From positions 248,001 through 312,000 of the forward strand of contig NZ_FTMY01000002.1 in NCBI RefSeq assembly GCF_900156165.1: DNA of 64,000 nucleotides. The letters run 5' to 3'. This DNA comes from Pseudacidovorax sp. RU35E (GTDB taxonomy: Bacteria > Pseudomonadota > Gammaproteobacteria > Burkholderiales > Burkholderiaceae_C). Position numbers and translations under genes: made by a program. Below, piece by piece: positions 43,139 to 54,712 of the stretch; position 1 is the stretch's first letter, and each line of letters opens with the position of its first letter. A model generated the notes under the pieces. That model saw only the letters and a list, made by a program, of their open reading frames with translations. It was not told the origin of the DNA and searched no databases.

Positions 43139-43913
43139 GACCGGTCAAATTATAAAGTTGGGCGAATGGTTGAAGACCCCGCCCGGCCGCCTGCTGCAGG
43201 CCTGGGAGGCGTCGCAGTTCGACGAGGCGGTGGTCGACATCTTCGGTTATCACGCGCTGCAGTTGGGCTGCGCGGAGATCGACACGCTGCGCACCAACCG
43301 CATGCCGCATCGCTGGCTGGCCGGAGGCTCCGAGGAGCCGAAGGCAACATCGGCCGGCCTGCTGACGGATTTTTCGGCCTTGCCTTTCGGCGCCAACAGC
43401 CTGGACCTCGTCACGCTGCCCCACACGCTCGAACTGGCAGCCGATCCGCACACCACGCTGCGCGAGGTGGAGAGGGTGCTGGTGCCAGAAGGCCGCGTGG
43501 TCGTCTGCGGGCTGAACCCGGCGAGTCTCTGGGGCCTGCGGCAACGCCGGGCCCGACTGTACCGGCATCTGGGCGGCGGCGAACTTTATTTACCGGGCCC
43601 CTCCGAACTCATCAACTACTGGCGTCTGCGCGATTGGCTGCGGCTGCTGGGCTTCGAGGTCGAATCCAGCCGCTTCGGCCTGTACCGGCCGGCCGCGCGC
43701 GGAGAGGCCTGGCTGCAGCGTTACCGCTGGATGGACGATCTGGGCGAGCGCTGGTGGCCCATCTTCGGTGCCGCCTATTTCGTCGTGGCGGTCAAGCGCG
43801 TGCGCGGCATGCGCCTCCTGCCGACCGACTGGAAGCGGCGGCCAGCCCTGGCGGCAGCGCCCCGGCCGATCGCCGGTCGGACGTCCCGCACTGGAAAGAA
43901 ACACAACCCTTGA
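43137..43913 (+). CDS. SAM-dependent methyltransferase, YafS-like
   Basis: The protein has 258 residues beginning [20 protein letters not shown]. It is a class I methyltransferase of the type found between gloB and rnhA in many proteobacteria: [20 protein letters not shown], then [20 protein letters not shown]. The glycine-rich SAM loop is atypical for the family. The C-terminus is basic ([12 protein letters not shown]). It shares its CATG start with gloB and overlaps rnhA by three bases. The target molecule is unknown. Confidence 0.85.
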   Translation: MTGQIIKLGEWLKTPPGRLLQAWEASQFDEAVVDIFGYHALQLGCAEIDTLRTNRMPHRWLAGGSEEPKATSAGLLTDFSALPFGANSLDLVTLPHTLELAADPHTTLREVERVLVPEGRVVVCGLNPASLWGLRQRRARLYRHLGGGELYLPGPSELINYWRLRDWLRLLGFEVESSRFGLYRPAARGEAWLQRYRWMDDLGERWWPIFGAAYFVVAVKRVRGMRLLPTDWKRRPALAAAPRPIAGRTSRTGKKHNP

Positions 43914-44359
43914 ACGAAGTCACGATCTACACCGACGGTGCCTGCAAGGGCAATCCCGGCCCTGGCGGCTGGGGGGCCTGGCTCAAATCCGGCACCTATG
44001 AAAAAGAACTCTTCGGCGGCGAACTGGACACCACCAACAACCGCATGGAGCTGATGGCGGTGATCGAGGCGCTGGCCGCGCTCAAGCGGCCTTGCCGGGT
44101 GGTGCTCTTCCTGGACAGCCAGTACGTGCGCCAGGGCATCACGGCCTGGATCCGCGGCTGGAAGGCCAAGGGCTGGCGCACGTCGACTGGGCAGCCGGTC
44201 AAGAACGTGGAGCTCTGGAAGCGGCTCGATCAGCTGGTGGCCGATGGTGGGCATCAGATCGAGTGGCGATGGGTGCGCGGGCACTCGGGCGATCCGGGCA
44301 ATGAACGGGCGGACGCACTCGCCAACCGCGGCGTGTTGCACGCACAGGGCAGGGCCTGA
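43910..44359 (+). CDS. rnhA: RNase HI
   Basis: The protein has 149 residues from a TTG start that overlaps the preceding stop (TTGA). No ATG or GTG is near, and family proteins begin exactly here ([19 protein letters not shown]). The catalytic set is intact: Asp9, Glu47 ([10 protein letters not shown]), Asp69 (LFLDSQYV) and Asp135 ([16 protein letters not shown]). It removes the RNA strand of RNA-DNA hybrids. In E. coli dnaQ follows; here the convergent moeA does instead. Confidence 0.95.
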   Translation: MNEVTIYTDGACKGNPGPGGWGAWLKSGTYEKELFGGELDTTNNRMELMAVIEALAALKRPCRVVLFLDSQYVRQGITAWIRGWKAKGWRTSTGQPVKNVELWKRLDQLVADGGHQIEWRWVRGHSGDPGNERADALANRGVLHAQGRA

Positions 44360-44416
44360 AGCGACGGCGGCCTGGCAGGTGCCCGCGTGCTCGGGGCAAG
44401 GCTTGCTTTGAGATGC

Positions 44417-45712
44417 TCAGAGCAGGCCGTCCAGCAGCAGCACATCCACCTCGTCACCCGCCTGGACGCTGGCCTGGTCGTGCGGAAAAACGATCAGCGC
44501 ATTGGCGCCCACCATGGCACTGAGTACTGCCGAACTCTGGCTGGGTGCGACGTCCACCACGGGCAGGGCGCCGGGAACCTGGCGCAGCATCGCGCGCTGG
44601 TACTCGGTACGGCCGGCGCGCTTGCGCAGCGCGTGGCTGGTGCGTGCGCGCACCAGGGGCGGCATCGGCGCCAGGTCCGCGCTGCGGCCAGCCAGTTGCA
44701 GCAGAGCCGGCCGTACAAACAGCAGAAAGCTCACCACGGCGGCCACCGGATTGCCGGGCAGGCCGAAGAACAGGCTCGGCGCGCTGCTGTCGTTTGCGAG
44801 TACGCCGGCGGCAAAGGGCCGGCCGGGCCGCATCGCCACATGCCAGAACGCCAACTCGCCCGCGTCCGCAAGCGCTGCACGCGTGTGATCGGCCTCGCCC
44901 ACGCTGACGCCACCGGAGCTGATGACGGCATCGGCCTGCCTGCTGGCGGCAGCCAGCACGTCTGCCAAGGTCTGCGCGCTGTCGGGCACTGGGCCGAGGT
45001 CCACCACGTCGCAGCCCAGCCCCCGCACCAGGGCCGAGAGCGTGGCGCGGTTGCTGTCGTAGATGGCGCCGGGGCGGGCGGGTTCGCCGGGCTGGAGCAG
45101 TTCGTCCCCTGTCGACACGATGGCCACGCGAAGCCGGCGCCGCACGGCCACATGCGCCTGGCCGAGGCTTGCCAGCAGTCCGAGCGCCGGCGCGTTGAGA
45201 GGGGTACCCGCAGCGAGGGCGAGGCCGCCGGCGCGCAGGTCCTCACCCGCTTCGCGCCGGTGCGCGCCGGCGGCAACGGCACGGCGATCGAAGCGGACCC
45301 GATCTGCCTCCGTGCGACACAACTCCTGCGGCACCACGGTGTCAGCGCCTGTCGGCATGACGGCGCCCGTCATGATGCGCAGGGCTTCGCCTGCACCGAG
45401 CCGCCCCGTCCAAGGCGCGCCGGCGCGCGCGTGGCCCACGACGTGAAGCGTCACCTCGCCGGTGCCGGCATCCAGCGCCGCGCCGGCAAAGGCGTAGCCA
45501 TCCATCGCGGCGTTGTCGTGTGGCGGCACGGAGACGGGCGACAGAACGTCCTGGGCCAGGATGCGCCCCAATGCATCGCCAAGCGCGACCCGCTCGGTCG
45601 GCAGGTCCTTGCATCCACGAGCCACCAGATCGGCGATGCGGCGGTGGACCTCGTCGACGTGCAGGTCGGCCGTGGCGCCGGCATGGAAGGAGTTCTGGGG
45701 TGAAGAAGTCAT
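44417..45712 (-). CDS. moeA: MoeA, molybdopterin molybdenumtransferase
   Basis: The protein has 431 residues from the ATG at 45712 (MTSSPQNSFHAGATADLHVD). MoeA features are clear: VSVPPHDNAAMDGYAF near residue 70, IMTGAVMPTGADTVVPQE, VAIVSTGDELLQPGEPARPG, VISSGGVSVGEADHT, and the nucleotide loop FFGLPGNPVAAVVSF. It inserts molybdate into molybdopterin after AMP activation. With mobA and moaA it forms a leftward Moco group. Confidence 0.95.
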   Translation of the reverse strand: MTSSPQNSFHAGATADLHVDEVHRRIADLVARGCKDLPTERVALGDALGRILAQDVLSPVSVPPHDNAAMDGYAFAGAALDAGTGEVTLHVVGHARAGAPWTGRLGAGEALRIMTGAVMPTGADTVVPQELCRTEADRVRFDRRAVAAGAHRREAGEDLRAGGLALAAGTPLNAPALGLLASLGQAHVAVRRRLRVAIVSTGDELLQPGEPARPGAIYDSNRATLSALVRGLGCDVVDLGPVPDSAQTLADVLAAASRQADAVISSGGVSVGEADHTRAALADAGELAFWHVAMRPGRPFAAGVLANDSSAPSLFFGLPGNPVAAVVSFLLFVRPALLQLAGRSADLAPMPPLVRARTSHALRKRAGRTEYQRAMLRQVPGALPVVDVAPSQSSAVLSAMVGANALIVFPHDQASVQAGDEVDVLLLDGLL

Positions 45713-45762
45713 GGCAGCGGGGCGCGCCGACGCGGCGTGGGGAAGAAAGAGTATCAGCCGCC

Positions 45763-46413
45763 TCAGCGCATGCGGTTGAGGGCCGCGAGCTCGTCGAGGG
45801 TGTTGATGTTGGCGAAGGCGGACGGATCGTCCGGGCGGTCGAAAGCCACCCGCAGGGCTTGCTCGCTGCGTGCCCAGCCCATGACGCGGCGCTCGCCCCG
45901 CGTCAGCCAGGCCCGCAGACTGGCATGCAGGCGTGCCTGCACCAGGCAGAACACGGGTTGAGGCCGGGCCTCGCCGCCGTCGCCTGCATCGACCACCGGT
46001 ATGGCCAGGGCTGCATCTGCCTTCTGGGCGGCATGGAGCAGTCGCGCGGCGAGATCGTGCGGAACGCCGGGCACGTCGCAGGGCACCGTCAGAAGCCATG
46101 TCGTTGTGCAACGTTCCATCGCCGCCAGCATGCCCGCGAGCGGCCCGGCAAAGCCCGGAATGTCGTCCCGCACCACCGGAGCGCCGAAACCTGCGTAGGT
46201 TTCGACGTGTCGATTGGCGCTGATCAGGCAGGTGCCCACCTGCGGTTGCAGGCGACTCAGTGCATGACGGGCGAGCGGCTGCCCCCGGTAGCTCTGCAGG
46301 CCCTTGTCTGCGCCGCCCATCCTGCTGCCCATGCCACCAGCCAGGACAACCCCTGTGATGGCATCGATCGCTGCTTCGGCTGGCACCTGGGGCAAATGGC
46401 TGGCAGTGCTCAT
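45763..46413 (-). CDS. mobA: MobA, molybdenum cofactor guanylyltransferase
   Basis: The protein has 216 residues from the Met at 46413 (MSTASHLPQVPAEAAIDA); starts at 46419 or further upstream are possible because no ribosome site stands out. The GTP-binding motif LAGGMGSRMGGADKGLQSYR and the Asp-containing LLTVPCDVPGVPHDLA are typical. It attaches GMP to Mo-molybdopterin to make bis-MGD for DMSO-reductase-type enzymes. It is just downstream of moaA. Confidence 0.94.
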   Translation of the reverse strand: MSTASHLPQVPAEAAIDAITGVVLAGGMGSRMGGADKGLQSYRGQPLARHALSRLQPQVGTCLISANRHVETYAGFGAPVVRDDIPGFAGPLAGMLAAMERCTTTWLLTVPCDVPGVPHDLAARLLHAAQKADAALAIPVVDAGDGGEARPQPVFCLVQARLHASLRAWLTRGERRVMGWARSEQALRVAFDRPDDPSAFANINTLDELAALNRMR

Positions 46414-46472
46414 GGGCATTCGTGCAGATTCGCGCAGGGTCACGTCGTCTGCGCGGCGACCGCAGCGCAGGG

Positions 46473-47606
46473 TCAACCGCCGATGTAACTCATCTCGACG
46501 CGTCGGGGCGCGGACCCGTCGGCTGCACGGTCGGCCTGACGGCCCGCGCGCAACTCGGAATAGCGGTCGTCGCGCTGCGTCCAGATGCCGCGAATGGTGC
46601 GGGCCAGGGCCTCGTCATCGGCTCCGCCACGCAGCAACTGCCGCAGGTCGTGACCTTGCGTGGCGAACAGGCACAGGTAGACGCGGCCTTCGGTCGACAG
46701 ACGGAGCCGGCTGCAGTCGCTGCAGAAGGCCCGGGTGACACTGCTGATGACGCCGATCTCGCCACGACCGTCGGCATAGGCCCAGCGCTGCGCGGTCTCG
46801 CCCGGCGCGCTGGCCACCAGGGGCCGCAGCGGAAAGTCGGTGGCAATACGCGCCACCACCTCGGCCGACGGCATCACCTCGTCCATGCGCCAGCCGTTGG
46901 TGGCACCGACGTCCATGTATTCGATGAAGCGCAGCACCACGCTGCCGCCGTGCCGTTGCCGGAAGTGGCGCGCCATCGGCAGGATCTCCTGCTCGTTGGT
47001 GCCGCGCTTGACCACCATGTTGACCTTGATCGGGCCCAGCCCTGCTTCATGCGCGGCGTCGATGCCGGCCAGCACGTCGGCAACCGGGAAGTCCATGTCG
47101 TTCATCCGGCGGAAGATGGCATCGTCCAGCGCGTCGAGGCTGACGGTGACGCGCTGAAGGCCGGCAGCCTTCAGTGCCCGCGCCTTGCGCGCGAGCAGCG
47201 AACCATTGGTGGTGAGCGTGAGGTCCAGCGGCGACCCGTCGGGGGTGCGCAGTGCGGACAGTTGCTCGATCAGATGCTCGATGTTCTTGCGCAGCAGCGG
47301 CTCCCCGCCGGTCAGGCGGATCTTGCGCACACCCTGGGCGACGAAGACGCGGGCGAGCCGGGTGATCTCTTCGAAGCTCAGCAGCGCCGAATGCGGAAGG
47401 TAGGCGTGGTTCTTGTCGAACACCTCCTTGGGCATGCAGTAGCTGCAACGAAAGTTGCAGCGGTCGGTCACGCTGATGCGCAGGTCGGTCAGAGGCCGTC
47501 GCCGTCGGTCTTGCAGGACGCCATCGCCCAGCGCGTCGGCATCGCCCAGCACGGGCAGGGGCGCGTCGCGGCGCTGGTCGACCAGGGGGATCACGCGGGG
47601 GGCCAT
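46473..47606 (-). CDS. moaA: MoaA, GTP 3',8-cyclase
   Basis: The 377-residue radical-SAM enzyme has the N-terminal cluster motif CNFRCSYC (Cys-x3-Cys-x2-Cys), [14 protein letters not shown] for SAM, and the C-terminal cluster ([20 protein letters not shown]). The conserved Gly-Gly terminus (MSYIGG) is needed for catalysis. It starts Moco synthesis by converting GTP to cyclic pyranopterin precursor with MoaC. The 288 bases to the divergent ZIP gene hold no recognisable feature. Confidence 0.97.
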   Translation of the reverse strand: MAPRVIPLVDQRRDAPLPVLGDADALGDGVLQDRRRRPLTDLRISVTDRCNFRCSYCMPKEVFDKNHAYLPHSALLSFEEITRLARVFVAQGVRKIRLTGGEPLLRKNIEHLIEQLSALRTPDGSPLDLTLTTNGSLLARKARALKAAGLQRVTVSLDALDDAIFRRMNDMDFPVADVLAGIDAAHEAGLGPIKVNMVVKRGTNEQEILPMARHFRQRHGGSVVLRFIEYMDVGATNGWRMDEVMPSAEVVARIATDFPLRPLVASAPGETAQRWAYADGRGEIGVISSVTRAFCSDCSRLRLSTEGRVYLCLFATQGHDLRQLLRGGADDEALARTIRGIWTQRDDRYSELRAGRQADRAADGSAPRRVEMSYIGG

Positions 47607-47894
47607 GGAAGTGGGAGGAGGATGTCCGGCCGGAACGGCAGGGATGCGTCAGTTTATCGATGGGATGGTTTCGAGCACGACGTGGGGTCGGCCCCTGCGT
47701 TAAACCTCGGCGCCAGGCACCTCGGGACGATGCGCGATGACGCAGGAGCGACAAGACCTCCGAGTCCGCTGGTAGCGCGACCGGCGTCCGGACTACAACG
47801 CGGCTTCCAGGCCGATGGTTCACTCACGTCGCTCGAGCCCTGAAGGCGCGAGTCATCGGCGCGCCGGAACGACGATGCAACCGAAGGACCGACC

Positions 47895-48821
47895 ATGAAC
47901 GACCCCGATACCGTTGTCTGGCGTGCGCCACGCGGGCAACCACGTACCGCCCGGCGCTGGCTGGGCCTGGCGATCATGGGGGTGGGTGTGCTGGTCCTGC
48001 TGGGCCAGTTCTGGTCTCTGGTGGAAAGCAGCGACGTGGTGCGACAGGCGCTGGTGGGCGGATCAGTCGCCGCGCTTGCCACCGCCCTCGGCACGCTGCC
48101 GGTGCTCTTCTCACAACGCCTCTCTGAGAGGGTGCAGGACACGCTCTTCGGTTTCGGTGCTGGCGTCATGCTGGCGGCATGTGCCTTCTCGCTCATCCTG
48201 CCCGGACTGGAGGTTGCCAAGGAGCAGGCGCTGTTTGGTGGTGGCCGTTGGTCGTCGGGCGGGGTGATCGGCGCCGCGATCCTGATGGGGGCGGCCGCGC
48301 TGATGGCAATGGAAAAGCTGCTGCCTCACGAGCATTTCATCAAAGGGCGGGAAGGGCGCGATACGGATGCTGTCCGCACCCTTCGGCGAACCTGGCTGTT
48401 CGTGATCGCCATCGCGTTGCACAACCTGCCCGAGGGGCTGGCCATCGGCGTCGGCTATGCGGGCAACGATGGGTTGCGGGCCAACGCCCTTGCCACGGGC
48501 ATTGCGATCCAGGACGTGCCGGAAGGCCTCGTCGTCGCCGTGGCGCTGCTGGCGGCAGGCTACGGACGCGGAATCGCCGTGTCGCTCGGCATGGCGTCAG
48601 GGCTCGTGGAGCCCGTGGGCGCCGTGCTCGGCGCCGCCGTGGTCGAGCATTCGGCGCTTCTGCTGCCCTGGGGACTGGGCTTTGCAGCTGGTGCGATGCT
48701 GTTCGTCATCAGCCACGAGATCATCCCGGAGTCTCATCGCAAGGGCCATGAAGCCTTCGCGACAGGCGGGCTGATGGTGGGATTCGTGTTGATGATGCTG
48801 CTGGACACCGCACTCGGCTGA
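47895..48821 (+). CDS. ZIP-family divalent metal transporter
   Basis: The 308-residue membrane protein has about eight helices. The ZIP metal-binding helices are clear (IALHNLPEGLAIGVGYAGND and IQDVPEGLVVAVALLAAGYG), with the closing HEIIPESHRKGHE. ZIP proteins bring zinc or iron into the cytoplasm; the substrate cannot be fixed from sequence. It is convergent with the aldehyde dehydrogenase, 15 bases apart. Confidence 0.92.
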   Translation: MNDPDTVVWRAPRGQPRTARRWLGLAIMGVGVLVLLGQFWSLVESSDVVRQALVGGSVAALATALGTLPVLFSQRLSERVQDTLFGFGAGVMLAACAFSLILPGLEVAKEQALFGGGRWSSGGVIGAAILMGAAALMAMEKLLPHEHFIKGREGRDTDAVRTLRRTWLFVIAIALHNLPEGLAIGVGYAGNDGLRANALATGIAIQDVPEGLVVAVALLAAGYGRGIAVSLGMASGLVEPVGAVLGAAVVEHSALLLPWGLGFAAGAMLFVISHEIIPESHRKGHEAFATGGLMVGFVLMMLLDTALG

Positions 48822-48836
48822 GCCTTACCCGGCGTA

Positions 48837-50270
48837 TCAGCCGTGGCGGATGGCGACCGTCTTCATAGTGGTGAAGCCGTAGAGCGCCTCGAAACCCTTT
48901 TCGCGGCCATAGCCCGATGACTTCACGCCGCCGAACGGCAGTTCGACCCCACCGCCTGCTCCATAGTTGTTGATGAACACCTGTCCGCTGTGCAGCCGTT
49001 TGGCCATGCGGAACTGACGCGAGCCGTCACGCGTCCACACGCCGGCCACCAGGCCGAACTGGGTGGCGTTTGCCAGTCGCACGGCCTCGTCGTCGCCGTC
49101 GAAGCGCATCGCGGCGAGCACGGGCCCGAAGACCTCTTCCTGCGCGACGCGATGGTCCACGGGGACGTCTCGCAGGAGCGTGGGCGCCTGATAGAAGCCC
49201 GACTCGGGCGCTTCGTCGACGACCTGTCCTTGGGCCACCATGGGAATGCCGGCGGTCTGCGCGTCGGAGAGGAAATCCCATACGCGCTGCTGCTGGCTCT
49301 GGCGGATCAGCGGGCCGAGGTCCAGGTCCATCGCCGCGGGGCCGACGCGCAATTTCTCGAAGGCGGCGCCAAGGCGGTCAAGCAGCGACTCGTAGATGCT
49401 GCCTTCGATCAGCACGCGCGAACCGGCCGAGCACGTCTGGCCGGAGTTCTGCACGATCGCATTGATGAGCACCGGCACGGCCGCATCCAGGTCGGCGTCG
49501 GCGAACACGATCTGCGGGCTCTTGCCACCCAATTCGAGCGTGACCGGACAGTGCCGTTCGGCGGCGACCTGCTGGATCAGCGTACCGACGCGGGGGCTGC
49601 CGGTGAAGCTGATGTGGTCGATGCCCGGGTGGCGCGCCAGCGCATCGCCCACTTCATGGCCGTAGCCAGTGACGATGTTGATCGCACCGGCCGGAAAGCC
49701 CACCTCTGCCGCCAGTTGCGCCACGCGGATGAGCGACAGACAGGCGTCTTCGGCCGGCTTGACCACGCAGCAGTTGCCCGCCGCCAGTGCGCCGCCCACG
49801 CTGCGGCCAAAGATCTGCATGGGGTAGTTCCAAGGGATCACGTGGCCGGTCACGCCATGCGGCTCGCGCCAGGTCATGACGCTGTAGCCGTCCAGGTAGG
49901 GAATGGTTTCACCATGGAACTTGTCGCAGGCGCCGGCATAGAACTCGAAGTACCGGGCCAGCGCCAGCGCGTCCGCACGGGCCTGCTTTGTCGGCTTGCC
50001 GCAGTCGCGCTGCTCCAGCGCGGTCAGTTCGTCCGCATGTTCAGCGACCTTCAAGGACAGGCGGTACAGCAGGCGCCCGCGGTCTGCGGCAGAAAGCCGG
50101 GCCCACGCGCCCTCGTAGCAGGCGCGCGCGGCCTGCACGGCGGCATCGATGTCGCGAGCATCACTGCGTTGCAATTCGTCGAAAGCCTGGCCGTCGGAGG
50201 GATCCAGAACGGGAATCACGCGGCCGCTCGCCGACGCGGCATGCTCATTGGCGATGAAATTCAGTTGCAT
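48837..50270 (-). CDS. NAD(P)-dependent aldehyde dehydrogenase
   Basis: The protein has 477 residues from MQLNFIANEHAAS; an upstream extension has no family similarity. It has the ALDH motifs VIPWNYPMQIFGRSVGGALA, TLELGGKSPQIVFADADLDA (general-base Glu) and the catalytic Cys in NSGQTCSAGSRV. The C-terminal GGGVELPFGGVKSSGYGREK resembles betaine or aminobutyraldehyde dehydrogenases. It stands alone, so the substrate is unknown. A minus-strand CATTAT about 60 bases upstream could be its -10. Confidence 0.92.
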   Translation of the reverse strand: MQLNFIANEHAASASGRVIPVLDPSDGQAFDELQRSDARDIDAAVQAARACYEGAWARLSAADRGRLLYRLSLKVAEHADELTALEQRDCGKPTKQARADALALARYFEFYAGACDKFHGETIPYLDGYSVMTWREPHGVTGHVIPWNYPMQIFGRSVGGALAAGNCCVVKPAEDACLSLIRVAQLAAEVGFPAGAINIVTGYGHEVGDALARHPGIDHISFTGSPRVGTLIQQVAAERHCPVTLELGGKSPQIVFADADLDAAVPVLINAIVQNSGQTCSAGSRVLIEGSIYESLLDRLGAAFEKLRVGPAAMDLDLGPLIRQSQQQRVWDFLSDAQTAGIPMVAQGQVVDEAPESGFYQAPTLLRDVPVDHRVAQEEVFGPVLAAMRFDGDDEAVRLANATQFGLVAGVWTRDGSRQFRMAKRLHSGQVFINNYGAGGGVELPFGGVKSSGYGREKGFEALYGFTTMKTVAIRHG

Positions 50271-50439
50271 GCCCCCATTGTGGAGGAGGCGTCGTCCCCG
50301 CGCCGCCCCAGCGCTCGCGGGGATAATGTCCCTCGTCAAACCAGAAAACCGGAAATCGCCGAAAATCACGACATGCCGTGCATGTACTCCCCACTTCTCT
50401 CTGCCGTCCGCGGCGTGTTCGTTCAACAGGGAGGCGCTG

Positions 50440-50679
50440 ATGGCCAGCTCTGATGTCAAGACGACCATGGACGAGGCTGGGCTGCGCTACAAGTCCAAGA
50501 CTCCCGGTTCTCCCTTCAAGGCATCGTCCTCTTTCAGCGGTGCAACCATGTCGTGCTTCCTGTGCGGCAAACACCGTCCGCGTTCCTTGATGCAGACGAA
50601 GCGGGTGCTGGGCAAGGCGCAGCCCGTCTGCGCGCCTTCTTGCAAGGAGCTGGAAGCCACGCTCAAGGGCGGCGGCTGA
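50440..50679 (+). CDS. Small CxxC protein of unknown function
   Basis: The 79-residue protein has GGGAGG seven to eight bases before its ATG. It contains two possible metal-binding pairs, MSCFLCGKHRP and QPVCAPSC, with Arg/Lys between them, and a helical tail (CKELEATLKGGG). This looks like a small zinc ribbon. I do not recognise a characterised family. It is followed by a terminator and stands apart from its neighbours. The real-gene call rests on its ribosome site and the spaced Cys pairs. Confidence 0.72.
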   Translation: MASSDVKTTMDEAGLRYKSKTPGSPFKASSSFSGATMSCFLCGKHRPRSLMQTKRVLGKAQPVCAPSCKELEATLKGGG

Positions 50680-50736
50680 ACTGATTCCTCCACACGGGGG
50701 CGTGCCAGGGTGACGGCACGGGTTCCCGAACGATGA

Positions 50737-50760
50737 AAGGCGGGCGCGACCCGCCTTCGT
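50737..50760. terminator. Bidirectional terminator between the CxxC gene and the convergent hydrolase gene
   Basis: AAGGCGGG (50737-50744) pairs with CCCGCCTT (50750-50757) around CGCGA. TTCGTCGTTT follows on the plus strand. Confidence 0.65.
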
Positions 50761-50773
50761 CGTTTGGCCGACG

Positions 50774-51595
50774 TCAATTCGCGCCGACGGGCGTGTAGCT
50801 TCCGCGATTGGCGTCCAGCCACTGCTGCGCCAGGGTGCTCTCCTGCTCCGACGGGTGAAATTCCGGGCGGAAGTACGCGCGCCACGCGCCGACATTGCTG
50901 CGCAGCAGGCCGTCGCGATTCATCAAGGTTTGCCAGGCGTCCCGCCAGGTCGAACGCTTCCACAGCTGTTTTTCGTGCCGGAGGTTGCTCACGGTTTGAC
51001 GCAGCAGGTCAGACAGGAAAAGGGTGGTGACGCGGCGCATCCAGCGTCGCCGCCATTTCTCGGAGCCGCCCACGGCGCGGTACAGGTCGAAGGCGGTGCA
51101 TTTGTGCTCCGACTCTTCGGCGGCGTGCCACATCCACATCGTGCGCAACCGAGGCTCGACGCCCTGCAGTGTTTGAGGATGGCGTAGCAGCCAGTCCGCA
51201 AAGATCGCCGTGAAATGTTCCGTGGCGGCGGTGATCGCCAGGGCATGCCGCGGGTCCTGGTCCTCCAACAGCTTCCTCCGGCGCGTCACGCGAGGCGTCC
51301 AATGGTCGTCCAGGCCCTGGCGGGAGAGCTGGCCGTTGAACAAGGCATGAATCCGGCGGTGGGTGGCTTCCTGTCCAATGAACCCGCGGACTTCCGCTTG
51401 CCATTGCTGTTGGGCGTCCTCCGACAGCATCGGTACGGCGCCGCGAACGGCGTCGATGAAAAACTGTTCCCCGAATGGAAAGCTCATCGACAGCGCATTG
51501 AAGAAGGCCGTCCGGAACGCATTGCCCGCGCACCACTGACGTTCGAACGGGGTTTCGAGGTCGATCAACAGTCGTCGGATCACGAGCTGGCTCAT
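50774..51595 (-). CDS. Predicted metal-dependent hydrolase (PF10118/COG3687-like)
   Basis: The protein has 273 residues from MSQLVIRRLLIDLETPFERQ. The His/Glu-rich pattern of this family is visible: MSFPFGEQFFIDAVR, GFIGQEATHRRIHALFN, ITAATEHFTAIFADWLLRHP, and MWMWHAAEESEHKCTAFDLY. This resembles a four-helix di-metal oxygenase-like core. Biochemistry is not established. It is divergent from a TetR gene across a 143-base gap with two palindromic sites, so it is probably repressed by that regulator. Confidence 0.8.
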   Translation of the reverse strand: MSQLVIRRLLIDLETPFERQWCAGNAFRTAFFNALSMSFPFGEQFFIDAVRGAVPMLSEDAQQQWQAEVRGFIGQEATHRRIHALFNGQLSRQGLDDHWTPRVTRRRKLLEDQDPRHALAITAATEHFTAIFADWLLRHPQTLQGVEPRLRTMWMWHAAEESEHKCTAFDLYRAVGGSEKWRRRWMRRVTTLFLSDLLRQTVSNLRHEKQLWKRSTWRDAWQTLMNRDGLLRSNVGAWRAYFRPEFHPSEQESTLAQQWLDANRGSYTPVGAN

Positions 51596-51615
51596 AGGAA
51601 ATTCGCCTTTCTGGA

Positions 51616-51637
51616 CGTGGTACGTCAGCGTACCACG
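51616..51637. promoter_or_regulatory. TetR operator 1 (22-base palindrome)
   Basis: CGTGGTACG and CGTACCACG form perfect nine-base arms around TCAG. It lies 21 bases before the hydrolase start, between it and the TetR gene. Confidence 0.8.
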
Positions 51638-51655
51638 CCCATTGTCCAACGTTTT

Positions 51656-51671
51656 GGTACGCCCACGTACC
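51656..51671. promoter_or_regulatory. TetR operator 2 (GGTACG-N4-CGTACC)
   Basis: Six-base arms identical to the core of operator 1 surround a CCCA spacer. The centres of the two sites are 37 bases apart. Confidence 0.75.
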
Positions 51672-51738
51672 GCGGCAGCATCAACGGTGTGGTTTTGTAC
51701 GATCGCCGTTTCACCTTGCCTTGGTCCACCCCTCTTGC

Positions 51739-52329
51739 ATGAACACGTCAGTCGCAGCCGATACGAAGATTCCCGATGTCGGCCACCGCGAGCGCCTGCT
51801 GCAAGGCATGGCCCGGGCTGTTGCAGCGCGCGGCTACACGCAGACGTCCATTGCCGACATCGTGCGCGAGGCCGCAGTGTCGCGGCGTACGTTCTACGAA
51901 CATTTCTCCGGCAAGACTGCATGTCTTCTGGCGCTCTATGAGACCGCGAGCGGCGTGGCGCTCGGTGTGCTGGCCGAAGCGGTCGATGCGGATCGGCCTT
52001 GGCAGGCACAGATCGAGGGCGCCGTGCGCGCCTATCTGGAGTGCCTGGCGGCCGATCCCGTGCTCCTGCGAACGCTGTTCGTGGAAATCCTCGGCCTCGG
52101 CCTTGAGGGGCTCGCGGTGCGTCGCCGCGTCCATCGGGCCATCGTCGACTTCATCTGCGCCGCTGTACCCGATGCGCAGGGAAAGCCTCTGGATCGAGAG
52201 ATGGGCATGACGGTCGTCGGCGGCATCCACGAACTGGTGCTGCATGCCGTGGAGGAGGGGCGCGAGGCCGACCTCACGGCCCTGGTCGGCCCGGCCACCC
52301 GCCTGGTGCGAGCGGTGGCGCTGCGCTGA
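51739..52329 (+). CDS. TetR-family transcriptional repressor
   Basis: The protein has 196 residues from the ATG at 51739. The N-terminal helix-turn-helix reads ARGYTQTSIADIVREAAVSR followed by RTFYEHFSGKTACLLALYE, as in TetR proteins. The C-terminal ligand domain is helical and not assignable. It most likely controls itself and the divergent hydrolase gene through the two GGTACG palindromes. It is convergent with hppA, three bases apart. Confidence 0.92.
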   Translation: MNTSVAADTKIPDVGHRERLLQGMARAVAARGYTQTSIADIVREAAVSRRTFYEHFSGKTACLLALYETASGVALGVLAEAVDADRPWQAQIEGAVRAYLECLAADPVLLRTLFVEILGLGLEGLAVRRRVHRAIVDFICAAVPDAQGKPLDREMGMTVVGGIHELVLHAVEEGREADLTALVGPATRLVRAVALR

Positions 52330-52332
52330 CGT

Positions 52333-54474
<2,142 letters not shown>

Positions 54475-54712
54475 CATTGCCGTCTCCATGTGGTTGTGAA
54501 GACGCCAGCTGGGACCCTGCCACAACGCGCCGGGCCCAACTGCCGCCGCGTTGCTTCCTCGATGCTGGTGCGGAACGTGCCGCGCATTGATTGGCCAACG
54601 CACTGAATTTACAGGCAAAGTGCGCCGCTGTCAGGCTCGTGTCGGCCCGCTGGCTAAACTCGGGGTTTGCCCCGAGCCCCGGGGCGAACGCCATACCAAC
54701 CAAAGACAAGCC

